In this document: positions 54,436-61,511 of the stretch, piece by piece | Layout: every line of letters starts with the position of its first letter | Position numbering within the stretch: position 1 is the stretch's first letter | Source: Saccharothrix sp. NRRL B-16314 | GTDB taxonomy: Bacteria; Actinomycetota; Actinomycetes; Mycobacteriales; Pseudonocardiaceae | DNA length: 61,511 bases | Reading direction: 5' to 3' | NCBI RefSeq assembly: GCF_000716595.1 | Contig: NZ_JNXC01000039.1 | Location: 1-61,511, forward strand | The notes under the pieces: generated by a model | What the model was told of the DNA's origin: nothing | Database searches by the model: none | Seen by the model: only the letters and a program-made list of their open reading frames with translations | Position numbers and translations under genes: made by a program

Positions 54436-54935
54436 TCGCCGGCCGGCCGGCGATCACCGCGATCGTCGATCGACAGGACCCAGGTGCCACGGGCGACGAA
54501 GTCGAACGCGCCCGTGGTGCTCGTCTGGATGCGCGCGCCGTACTGCTGGACCTCGACGCTCTCCAGCTGGTCGTCCGGGTTCGGCAGCACGAGCGTGTAC
54601 GCGTACCGGGGGTCCCGCTCGGTGAACAGCTTGCTGCGCAGCGGTTCCTGCGGCTCACCCCGCCCGTTGCGGTAGGTGAACTTCACCGACCAGGCGGTGT
54701 CGGCCAGCTCGCCCGGCACGGAGATCTGCACCGGCTTGCCCGGCCGCACCCGCAGCACACCGGCCGCGCCGGCGTCCGCCTCGCAGTTCTCCGACTGGAG
54801 GTCGCAGTACTGCGACGGCTTGACGTTGATCGCCTCACCGTCGGCGTAGAACGTCACCTCGGGGTCGACGGGGGCCGCGCACCCGGCCAGGACCAGGCCG
54901 GACAGGACGAGGAGCGACACGGGAAGCAGGCGCAC
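54432..54935 (-). CDS. DUF2771-type lipoprotein
   Basis: A 167-residue lipoprotein: signal [17 protein letters not shown] with the Cys at about 19, then a small beta-rich domain ([42 protein letters not shown]). Two Cys (QYCDL and ENCEA) may form a disulfide. M. tuberculosis Rv0875c is the positional counterpart, next to the MFS gene. It follows the MFS gene by 11 bp on the same strand. Its function is unknown. Confidence 0.8.
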   Translation of the reverse strand: MRLLPVSLLVLSGLVLAGCAAPVDPEVTFYADGEAINVKPSQYCDLQSENCEADAGAAGVLRVRPGKPVQISVPGELADTAWSVKFTYRNGRGEPQEPLRSKLFTERDPRYAYTLVLPNPDDQLESVEVQQYGARIQTSTTGAFDFVARGTWVLSIDDRGDRRPAGD

Positions 54936-54946
54936 GGCAGTCGAGC

Positions 54947-56629
54947 CTACGTGCCCGCCTGCGGGACGACGGGCGCGGCCCGCAGCGGGCGGTCGCCGCG
55001 CAGGCCGGGGATCAGCGTGGACCCGCGCCGCGTCTGGATCGTCTGCGCCAGCCCCACCGCGAGCAGCACCGACAGCACGGTGAACCCGATCCAGTACTCG
55101 GTCGGCAGCAGCACGCCCAGCGCGCCGCCGAACACCCAGCCGAGCTGGAGGATCGTCTCGGACCGGCCGAACGCGGACGCCCGCGACTCGTCCGGCACGT
55201 CGTCCTGGATCACCGCGTCCAGCGACACCTTCGCCAGCGAACTCGCCGTCGCGCCGATCAGCCCGACCGCCGCGGCCGTCGCCAGGCCCGGCAGCACGGC
55301 CGCCACGACCACCGTCGCCAGCGCCGCGACCAGGCACCCGATCACCACCTGGTCCGGCACGCCGAAGTGCAGCCGCGCGCCCACCGCGTTGCCGAGGAAG
55401 CTGCCGACACCGGCCGCCGCCGCGATCACACCCAGCAGCAGCACCTGCATGAACGCGTCGCCCTCGGTCTGGGCGCGCACCACGAACGCGGCGAACAGCA
55501 TCAGGAACCCGGTCAGCATCCGGATCGCGCCGTTGCCCCACAGCGCCACCACGACCGTGCGGCCCAACGGCTGCCGCTTCGGCTTCGGGCTGGCCCGCAG
55601 CGACGCCGGCACCTCGCCCTCGGTGACCTCCACCCACGACGGGATGCGCAGGCAGAAGTAGGCGTTCGCCAGGCACAGCACGGCCGTGAACCACAGCGCG
55701 CCCGGCGACCCGAACAGGTTCGCGAACCCGGCCGCGACCGCGCCGAACACACCACCCGCGGCCAGGCCGAACACCGTCATCCGGGCGTTCGTCTTGGACA
55801 GCGTGATGTCCCGGGGCAGCACGCGCGGGGTGATGGCGGCCTTGAGCACCGTGAACGACTTGGACAGCACCATGCTGCCCAGCGCCGCCGGGTACAGGCC
55901 CCAGTTGTCGAAGTTCAGCGCCATCGCGATCGCCAGGAACACGCGCAGGACGCACGACGCCGCCAGCGCCACCCGCCTGCCGTGCTGGATCCGGTCCAGC
56001 GCTGGGCCGATGACCGGGGCGACCAGCGCGAACGGCGCCACCGTGATCAGCAGGTACAGGGCGACCTTGCCGCGGCTCTGACCGGTCGCGGCGGAGAAGA
56101 ACAGGGTGTTGGCCAGCGCGACCGCCATCGCCGCGTCGGCCGCGTAGTTCAGCATCACCGCGTAGGTCAGCGACGACAGGCCGGACTGCTTGGCGCCGTC
56201 GGCGTGCGCGGCCTTGCGGAACGCGGCCACCGCCTGGCTGCTGATCTGCTTCGTGCGGAACCACACGACCCGGGTGACGGTGAGCTTCTTCGGCAGCGTC
56301 GGGACGGTCGGCTTGTCGCCGTCCGGCGGCGCGAAGCGGGCGGACTCCCGTTCATCGCGCGGCTGCTGGTCGGGGTGCTGGTCCCGTGGTCGGCTGCGCG
56401 GTGGCGGCTGATCGTGCGGCGGGGGTTGGTTGCGCGGCGGGGGCTGGCCGGGGTTCCGCGGCCGGCTGCGGGGTGGCGGCCGGTCGTGGGGTGGCGGCTG
56501 GTTGTGGGGGCGCGGTTGGTCGGGCGGCGGTGGCTGGCCGGGTACCGGGTACGGCCGGGTGCGCGGCTTGTACTCGTCGTCCTCCCACGGGTACCGCCGC
56601 GACGGGTCTTCCGGCCGAGGGGGTGTCAC
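54947..56629 (-). CDS. MFS transporter with Pro-rich N-terminal extension
   Basis: A 560-residue major facilitator protein with about 12 membrane helices (YAVMLNYAADAAMAVALANTLFF, YLLITVAPFALVAPVIGPALDRI and so on). The first 115 residues are an unusual Pro/Arg/Gln/His-rich cytoplasmic region with PPPHDQPPPRSRPR units that recur at the DNA level. M. tuberculosis Rv0876c is the counterpart. The substrate is unknown. Confidence 0.85.
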   Translation of the reverse strand: MTPPRPEDPSRRYPWEDDEYKPRTRPYPVPGQPPPPDQPRPHNQPPPHDRPPPRSRPRNPGQPPPRNQPPPHDQPPPRSRPRDQHPDQQPRDERESARFAPPDGDKPTVPTLPKKLTVTRVVWFRTKQISSQAVAAFRKAAHADGAKQSGLSSLTYAVMLNYAADAAMAVALANTLFFSAATGQSRGKVALYLLITVAPFALVAPVIGPALDRIQHGRRVALAASCVLRVFLAIAMALNFDNWGLYPAALGSMVLSKSFTVLKAAITPRVLPRDITLSKTNARMTVFGLAAGGVFGAVAAGFANLFGSPGALWFTAVLCLANAYFCLRIPSWVEVTEGEVPASLRASPKPKRQPLGRTVVVALWGNGAIRMLTGFLMLFAAFVVRAQTEGDAFMQVLLLGVIAAAAGVGSFLGNAVGARLHFGVPDQVVIGCLVAALATVVVAAVLPGLATAAAVGLIGATASSLAKVSLDAVIQDDVPDESRASAFGRSETILQLGWVFGGALGVLLPTEYWIGFTVLSVLLAVGLAQTIQTRRGSTLIPGLRGDRPLRAAPVVPQAGT

Positions 56630-56759
56630 GCCTCAATCCTGCCTCACCAGGTGCGGGCTGTCTCACGGATCGACCCGGCGGCGGCCGGTGGTGTCCGGCA
56701 CGCCGTCCCGTCCGGCGTCCCCGCCCGGCGTTCCGCTGGGCGTCCCCGCCCGGCAGGGT
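56630..56759. other. Spacer between MFS and cyclotransferase genes
   Basis: This 130-bp GC-rich stretch has GTCCCCGCCCGGCG direct repeats near 56716 and 56741. It contains the leftward promoter region of the MFS gene. No ORF is supported. Confidence 0.3.
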
Positions 56760-57509
56760 TCACCCGCTCGGGAACCTCACCCGGAAGATCGTCGGCCAGT
56801 TCTTGCCGGTGACCAGGAACTCGTCGGTGCCCGGCACGGCCGCGATGCCGTTCAGCACGTCGCTCTTCGGCACGTCGTCCGGCCGCAACGAACTCAAGTC
56901 GACGGTGGCCGTCACCGCGCCGGTCGCCGGGTCGATCCGCACCACCTCGTCGGAGTGCCACACGTTCGCCCACACCTGCCCGCCGACGCACTCCAGCTCG
57001 TTCAGCCGGTCCAGCGGCTGCCCGTCGCGCCGCACCGCCACCGTCCCCGTCTCGGCGAACGACCCGGGATCGCGGAACGTCAGCTCGGCCGTCCCGTCGC
57101 TCATCACCAGCCGGTCGCCGTCACGGCACAGCCCCCAGCCCTCACCCTCGTAGGTGACGCGCCTCACTTCTTCGAAGGTGGCCCGATCCCGTTCGATGGC
57201 CACGCCGTCCCGCCAGGTGATCTGCCAGATCCGGTCGTCGACCACGGTGATGCCCTCGCCGAACATCGCGTCCGGCAGGTCGACCCGCTGCTCCACCTCA
57301 CCCGTCCGGGGGTCCACCCGGCGCAGCGACGACTGCCCCTCCAGGCCCGTTCCCTCGTAGAGCGACCCGTCCACCAGTTCGAGGCCCTGTGTGAACGCGC
57401 CGGGGTCGTGCGGCACCGTGCCGAGCACTTCGAGCCCGGTCGGGCCGCTCGGCGGAGTCGAGCACGCCGCCGACAGGACCAACACGACCGCCATCAGGAG
57501 CCACCGCAC
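56760..57509 (-). CDS. Glutaminyl-peptide cyclotransferase (plant/bacterial type) lipoprotein
   Basis: A 249-residue glutamine cyclotransferase. The signal peptide (WLLMAVVLVLSAAC) carries a lipobox-like SAAC. A five-bladed propeller follows: VPHDPGAFTQGLELVDGSLYEGTGLEGQS, ITVVDDRIWQITWRDG, LNELECVGGQVWANVWHSDEVVRIDP and LNGIAAVPGTDEFLVTGKNWP. It converts N-terminal glutamine of peptides to pyroglutamate outside the cell. The GTG at 57509 is preferred to a longer frame from 57557. Confidence 0.85.
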   Translation of the reverse strand: MRWLLMAVVLVLSAACSTPPSGPTGLEVLGTVPHDPGAFTQGLELVDGSLYEGTGLEGQSSLRRVDPRTGEVEQRVDLPDAMFGEGITVVDDRIWQITWRDGVAIERDRATFEEVRRVTYEGEGWGLCRDGDRLVMSDGTAELTFRDPGSFAETGTVAVRRDGQPLDRLNELECVGGQVWANVWHSDEVVRIDPATGAVTATVDLSSLRPDDVPKSDVLNGIAAVPGTDEFLVTGKNWPTIFRVRFPSG

Positions 57510-57566
57510 GTCCGAAAGGGTGGCACGTGTGCACAGTGCTGCGAAGACGTGCGGCACAATTCACCT

Positions 57567-58379
57567 GTGACCGCCACGCCGACCCAGCAGCCCAACCCAG
57601 CGCTCGCCGATCCCGAGGCAGTCCGGCTCGCCCGAGCCGCCGCACAAGAGGAGGCGGGCGCGGACCGCGTCGGCGACCACGTGGGCACGGTCGCCGAGGA
57701 CCAGGTGTCGGCCACCCACCTCTTCGAGGCCTACCAGGCCGGCTACCGCGGCTGGAACTGGGCCGTCACGGTCGCCTTCGCGGGCCCTGGCACGCCGCTG
57801 TCGGTGAGCGAGGTCGTGCTCCTGCCCGGTGACGACGCGCTCGTCGCACCCGATTGGGTGCCGTGGCACGAGCGGGTCCGCGCCGGTGACCTGGGCGTCG
57901 GCGACCTGCTGCCCACGCCCGAGGACGACCCGCGGCTCGCGCCCGCCTACGTGGGCTCGGACGACCCGGCGATCGAGGACACCGCCCTGGAGATCGGCCT
58001 TGGCCGGGTGCGGGTGCTGTCCCGCGAGGGCGTGCTCGACGCCGCCCAGCGCTGGCACGGCGGCGACTTCGGGCCGCGCAGCGAGATGGCCCGCAGCGCG
58101 CCCGCCACGTGCGGCACGTGCGGGTTCTACAGCCGGATCGCCGGTTCCCTCGGCGCCGCCTTCGGGGTGTGCGCGAACGAGATGACGCCGGCCGACGGGC
58201 ACGTCGTGCACGTGGAGTACGGGTGCGGCGCGCACTCCGAGACCGAGGTCGAGGGCGGCCCGCTGGTGCCGGTCGCCGAGGTCGTCTACGACGACGCGGT
58301 GCTGGACGTCGAGGCCAACCTGTCCCAAGCCGACCTGTCCGGGGCCGACCCGTCCCACACCGACGAGAGCGGGACGTGA
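57567..58379 (+). CDS. DUF3027 protein
   Basis: A 270-residue DUF3027 protein (Rv0877 is the mycobacterial positional counterpart). Blocks are YRGWNWAVTVAFAGPGTPLSVSEVVLLPG, WVPWHERVRAGDLGVGDLLPT, and a C-terminal Cys cluster CGTCGFYSRIAGSLGAAFGVCANEM, then EYGCGAHSE, which could bind zinc or iron. The tail reads ANLSQADLSGADPS, a miniature pentapeptide-repeat-like string. CACAAT lies six bases before the GTG, so the mRNA may be leaderless. The stop overlaps the next start (GTGA). Confidence 0.85.
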   Translation: MTATPTQQPNPALADPEAVRLARAAAQEEAGADRVGDHVGTVAEDQVSATHLFEAYQAGYRGWNWAVTVAFAGPGTPLSVSEVVLLPGDDALVAPDWVPWHERVRAGDLGVGDLLPTPEDDPRLAPAYVGSDDPAIEDTALEIGLGRVRVLSREGVLDAAQRWHGGDFGPRSEMARSAPATCGTCGFYSRIAGSLGAAFGVCANEMTPADGHVVHVEYGCGAHSETEVEGGPLVPVAEVVYDDAVLDVEANLSQADLSGADPSHTDESGT

Positions 58380-61204
58380 GCGCGGACCCGTTCGGCACCG
58401 AGGCGCTGCGCGAGTCGGTCCTGGCCGCGTGGCGCGGGTCGCCGACGCGGTTCCGGGAAGACGCCAACGCCGAGGAGGACCTGCGGCTCGGCGGGTACCG
58501 AGACCGGCTGCTGGTGGAACTGGCGCAGAACGCGTCCGACGCGGCGGGCGGCGCACCGGGTGTGCTGCGACTGTCCCTTGTGGACAACGAACTGCGCGCG
58601 GCGAACACCGGCGCACCGCTGGACGCGGCCGGAGTGGCGGCCCTGGCGTCGCTGCGCGCGTCGTCGAAGGTCACGGACACGGTCGGCCAGTTCGGCGTGG
58701 GTTTCGCCGCCGTCCTGGCCGTGACGGAAGAACCGCGGGTCGTGTCGCGGACCGGCGCGGTGGCGTTCTCGGCCGCCCGCACGCGCGAGGCGGTGCCGTC
58801 GCTGGCGTCGGCCCGCGGCGGTGACGTGCCGGTGCTGCGGCTGGTGTGGCCGTCCGACGAGACCGACGTGCCGGACGGGTTCGACACCGAGGTGCGGCTG
58901 CCGCTGAAGGCGCACGCGGACGGGCTGCTGGCCGAGTTCGCCGCGCAGGCGCCCGACCTGCTGCTGGCGCTGCCCGGGTTGCGCCGGATCGAAGTCGGGG
59001 CGCAGGCGTGGGAGCGGACCGAGTCCGACGGCGTCGTGGTGCTGACCGGCCCGTCCGGCGCGCAGCGGTGGCTGGTGCACCGCGTCGGCGGCGAACTGCC
59101 GTCCTCCCTGGTCGCGGGCGTCGAATCACGTCCGCACTGGTCGGTGTGCTGGGCGTGGCCGATGGACGAACCCCTGTCCGGCGACGTCCTGCACGCGCCG
59201 ACGCCGACCGACGAGAAGCTGTCGCTGCCCGCGCGGCTGATCGCGACCCTGCCGGTGGAGCCGTCCCGGCGACGGGTGCTGGCGGGCTCGGCGGCGTCGT
59301 TCGTGCTGGACCAGGCCGCTTCGGCGTACCCGGCGCTGGTGGCCTCGCTGCCCGCGATCGAGCGGACGCGGCTGGTGCCGCTGCCCGGCTTCCCGCTGTC
59401 CGAAGTGGACGACCAGCTCCGGATCGGGATCACCGAGGCGTTGCGGACCGCTGCCTGGCTGCCGCTCGCGGACGGCGAGTGGACCGCGCCGTCGACCGCG
59501 AAGGTGCTGGACCTGGCGTCGTTCGAGCTGGTCGAACTGCTGGAGGACGTGGTACCCGGCCTGCTCGACTACGAACTGACCCTGCCGCCGCACGCGAAGG
59601 CCCTGGCGGCCCTCGGCGTGCCGAGGCTCGGGGTGGCGGAAGTGGTCTCCGCGCTGGCCGGTGTCGGCGGCGACCCGGCGTGGTGGCACGAGGTGTACGA
59701 CGCCCTGTCGCCCGTCGCGGACGTCGACTCCACGGCGCGTGAGGCGATGGGCGCCCTGCCCGTGCCGCTCGTCGACGGACGGCTGGTGAGCAGCCCGCGC
59801 GGTGTGCTCGTCGGCACCGATTCGGAGCTGTTCTCGGTGCCGGGTCTGCGCATCGCGCACCCCGACGCGGCGCACCCGCTGCTGATGCGGCTCGGTGCGA
59901 CCGAGGCCGGCGCGGACGAGCTGCTGGACTCCGACGCGGTGCGCGAGGCCGTGCACCGGAGCATGGACGACCCCGAGCTGGACGGGCTCGACCTGGTGCG
60001 GACCGTGCTGCGGCTGGTGTCGCGGGCCGGTGGGCGGCCGTGGCTGGCGGAGCTGGCGTTGCCGTCGGCGGACGGCGAGTGGCGGCGCGCGGACGAACTC
60101 GTGCTGCCCGACTCGGCGCTGCTGTCGGTGCTGGAGTCCGACGCGCCGTTCGGGGTGCTGGACGCGTCGGTCGCCGAGGAGTGGCCGCGTTCGGTGCTGA
60201 CCGACGTCGGCGTGATCGACGGTTTCAGCGTGGTCGAGGACGACTCGCCCACCGAGCCGGACCACGACCTGGCCGACGAGGGCTACTGGTGGGACACGTT
60301 CGACGTGCCGCCCACGCGGGTGCTCGGCATCCGCGACCTGGACCTGGTGGCGCGGGACAAGTGGCCCGAGGCGCTGGCGATGATGGCGGCGGACCCGGTG
60401 GCGTGGCGTGCGGTGACGGAGCCGGACGGCTACACGGGCTGGTGGCTGGCGAGGTACGCGGCCCTCGAAGGCCTGCCGCCCGGGTCGTGGCGGTTGGCCG
60501 ACGCGGACGGCCTGGACGGCTTGTACGACGTGGTGCCGTCGGTCGACCTGCCGGCGCACGTGCTGGCGGCGGCCGGTGTGCGGACGTCGTTGACCGTGGT
60601 GGACGAGGACGACGTCACCGACCTGCTGGGCCGGCTGGGTGACCCGGCGCGGAAGTTGTCGGACGCCCTGGTGCTGCGGGTGCACGCGTTGCTGGCGGAG
60701 GTGGCGGACGTGGTGAGCGTCGAGCCGCCGGACCGGGTGCGGGTGCTGACGGGGACCGCCGAGTCGGCCGACGACGTGCTCGTGCCCGACCTGCCCTGGC
60801 TGCTGGGAGTGCTGCCGCCCTCGCAGGTGCTGGCGTCGGCGGGTGCCTCGGCCGAACTGGCCGAACTCCTGGCCCTGCCGCTCGCTTCGGAGGAGGTGTC
60901 CGGGGCGGTGGTCGGTGAGGGTGACGAGGTGGTCTGGTCGGAGTTGGGTGCGGTGCGGCTGGCGTGCGACCTGCTCGGCGTCGAGCTGCCGGGTGGGTCG
61001 CTGATCGTGCACGACGAGCTGGTCGTGGCGGCGGAGGATGCCGAGCACTCGGTGTCGTGGTGGGTGGAGGACGCGGTCGTGCACGCCGCCGACACCCCCG
61101 AGGGGTTGGCGCGAGCCCTGGCGTGGACGACCGGCCGTTGGGACGACCGGCACACGTTCGCCGCGTTGATCGCCGACCCGACGCCGTCCGTGCTCCTGGG
61201 CTGA
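58376..61204 (+). CDS. Sacsin N-terminal ATPase-like (HSP90/GHKL) large protein
   Basis: A 942-residue protein. The N-terminal 200 residues form a GHKL ATPase of the sacsin/HSP90 type: YRDRLLVELAQNASDAAGG (N box with the Mg-binding Asn), LRAANTGAPLDAAGVAAL and VGQFGVGFAAVLAV. The remaining 740 residues are acidic, Leu/Ala-rich and without a recognised catalytic domain; sacsin-like repeats are possible. It may be a chaperone or nucleic-acid-linked ATPase. The GTG overlaps the DUF3027 stop, so the two are made together. The frame extends upstream inside DUF3027 but is not needed. Confidence 0.82.
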   Translation: MSADPFGTEALRESVLAAWRGSPTRFREDANAEEDLRLGGYRDRLLVELAQNASDAAGGAPGVLRLSLVDNELRAANTGAPLDAAGVAALASLRASSKVTDTVGQFGVGFAAVLAVTEEPRVVSRTGAVAFSAARTREAVPSLASARGGDVPVLRLVWPSDETDVPDGFDTEVRLPLKAHADGLLAEFAAQAPDLLLALPGLRRIEVGAQAWERTESDGVVVLTGPSGAQRWLVHRVGGELPSSLVAGVESRPHWSVCWAWPMDEPLSGDVLHAPTPTDEKLSLPARLIATLPVEPSRRRVLAGSAASFVLDQAASAYPALVASLPAIERTRLVPLPGFPLSEVDDQLRIGITEALRTAAWLPLADGEWTAPSTAKVLDLASFELVELLEDVVPGLLDYELTLPPHAKALAALGVPRLGVAEVVSALAGVGGDPAWWHEVYDALSPVADVDSTAREAMGALPVPLVDGRLVSSPRGVLVGTDSELFSVPGLRIAHPDAAHPLLMRLGATEAGADELLDSDAVREAVHRSMDDPELDGLDLVRTVLRLVSRAGGRPWLAELALPSADGEWRRADELVLPDSALLSVLESDAPFGVLDASVAEEWPRSVLTDVGVIDGFSVVEDDSPTEPDHDLADEGYWWDTFDVPPTRVLGIRDLDLVARDKWPEALAMMAADPVAWRAVTEPDGYTGWWLARYAALEGLPPGSWRLADADGLDGLYDVVPSVDLPAHVLAAAGVRTSLTVVDEDDVTDLLGRLGDPARKLSDALVLRVHALLAEVADVVSVEPPDRVRVLTGTAESADDVLVPDLPWLLGVLPPSQVLASAGASAELAELLALPLASEEVSGAVVGEGDEVVWSELGAVRLACDLLGVELPGGSLIVHDELVVAAEDAEHSVSWWVEDAVVHAADTPEGLARALAWTTGRWDDRHTFAALIADPTPSVLLG

Positions 61205-61213
61205 CCCGGGTGT

Positions 61214-61511
61214 TCAGGCGGCCACGGGTGTGGGTGGTCGGTGGAGCAGGTTCTGTCGGGGCCTCTGCGCGGGGTCGACGTGGCGTGGGGGAATGAAGGC
61301 CGGAATTCCGCCGGTCATGGTGATGCGCCAGCGTGAGTGGTGCACGAGAGTGTGGTGGGCGCGGCACAGGAGCACGAGGTTGTCCAAATCCGTGGCGCCG
61401 CCGTCCGCCCAGAATGTGACGTGGTGCGCGTCGCACCATTTCGGCGGTCGGGAACAGATGGGTCGACCTTGGGCGCGCCACCCGAGTTTCCTCGGGAGCG
61501 TTTCCCAAGGC
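61214..61511 (-). CDS. HNH endonuclease (DUF222-type), C-terminal part
   Basis: The gene runs off the right edge; 98 codons plus stop remain. The visible end reads ICSRPPKWCDAHHVTFWADGG, then TDLDNLVLLCRAHHTLVHH, a complete HNH nuclease motif with zinc-binding Cys pairs, and a Pro-rich tail. DUF222-HNH proteins are abundant, often mobile, in actinobacteria. Codons have no intact start inside the window. Confidence 0.85.
   Translation of the reverse strand, partial: PWETLPRKLGWRAQGRPICSRPPKWCDAHHVTFWADGGATDLDNLVLLCRAHHTLVHHSRWRITMTGGIPAFIPPRHVDPAQRPRQNLLHRPPTPVAA

Overview
The window is high-GC actinobacterial DNA, most likely from the Pseudonocardiales (Saccharothrix/Actinosynnema/Lentzea-like). 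Supporting signs are strong third-position G/C, many GTG starts, four-base ATGA/GTGA overlaps, a DUF397/helix-turn-helix pair, a conservon, DasR operators and a mycobacterium-like gene order on the right. No rRNA, tRNA or CRISPR array was found.

Left part (1-9287): a cyclic-nucleotide-type phosphodiesterase, a repeat-rich convergent spacer and a sigma-factor/partner pair. Next comes an amino-sugar block: cutC with one DasR-type operator over its start codon and another at its end, then a dasABC-like sugar importer and a family 20 beta-N-acetylhexosaminidase. A PspC protein and a MoxR ATPase follow.

Island (9271-12902): a leftward four-gene restriction-modification cassette (C5-cytosine methyltransferase, GIY-YIG nuclease, Vsr, unknown protein) sits between moxR and the CoxE-type gene. 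A 43-bp exact direct repeat flanks it. The repeat carries both the end of moxR and the start of the next gene, so neither flanking gene is broken. No recombinase is present.

12876-19627: the rest of a form II carbon monoxide dehydrogenase-like molybdenum hydroxylase operon (coxE-like, xdhC-like, coxS, coxL, coxM, coxG). A CapA-like lipoprotein and 22-bp tandem repeats follow. A leftward operon then encodes a ThDP enzyme, a Tat-exported flavin amine oxidase and MenC. The ThDP gene leader has a hairpin over its ribosome binding site and an ATG-TGA start-stop element in the loop.

25749-39270: a membrane protein, a DUF397/HTH pair, XPB helicase, four tandem LppU-like eight-cysteine envelope proteins, an orphan ABC solute-binding lipoprotein and a complete conservon (cvnA-D).

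39301-61511: an ancestral actinobacterial neighbourhood whose order resembles M. tuberculosis Rv0861c-Rv0880: XPB, XPB-like helicase-C protein, small ORF, moaC-mog-moaE, rpfA, moaD-moaA, MarR, YccF, cold-shock protein, DUF2771, MFS and DUF3027. Local additions are an NrdJ-like TSCPD protein behind candidate NrdR boxes, an exonuclease, malic enzyme, HAD and PPP phosphatases, a Gfo/Idh oxidoreductase, a TetR regulator, a glutamine cyclotransferase and a sacsin-like ATPase. The right edge cuts a DUF222-type HNH protein. The moa genes could supply cofactor to the molybdenum hydroxylase encoded about 27 kb away.
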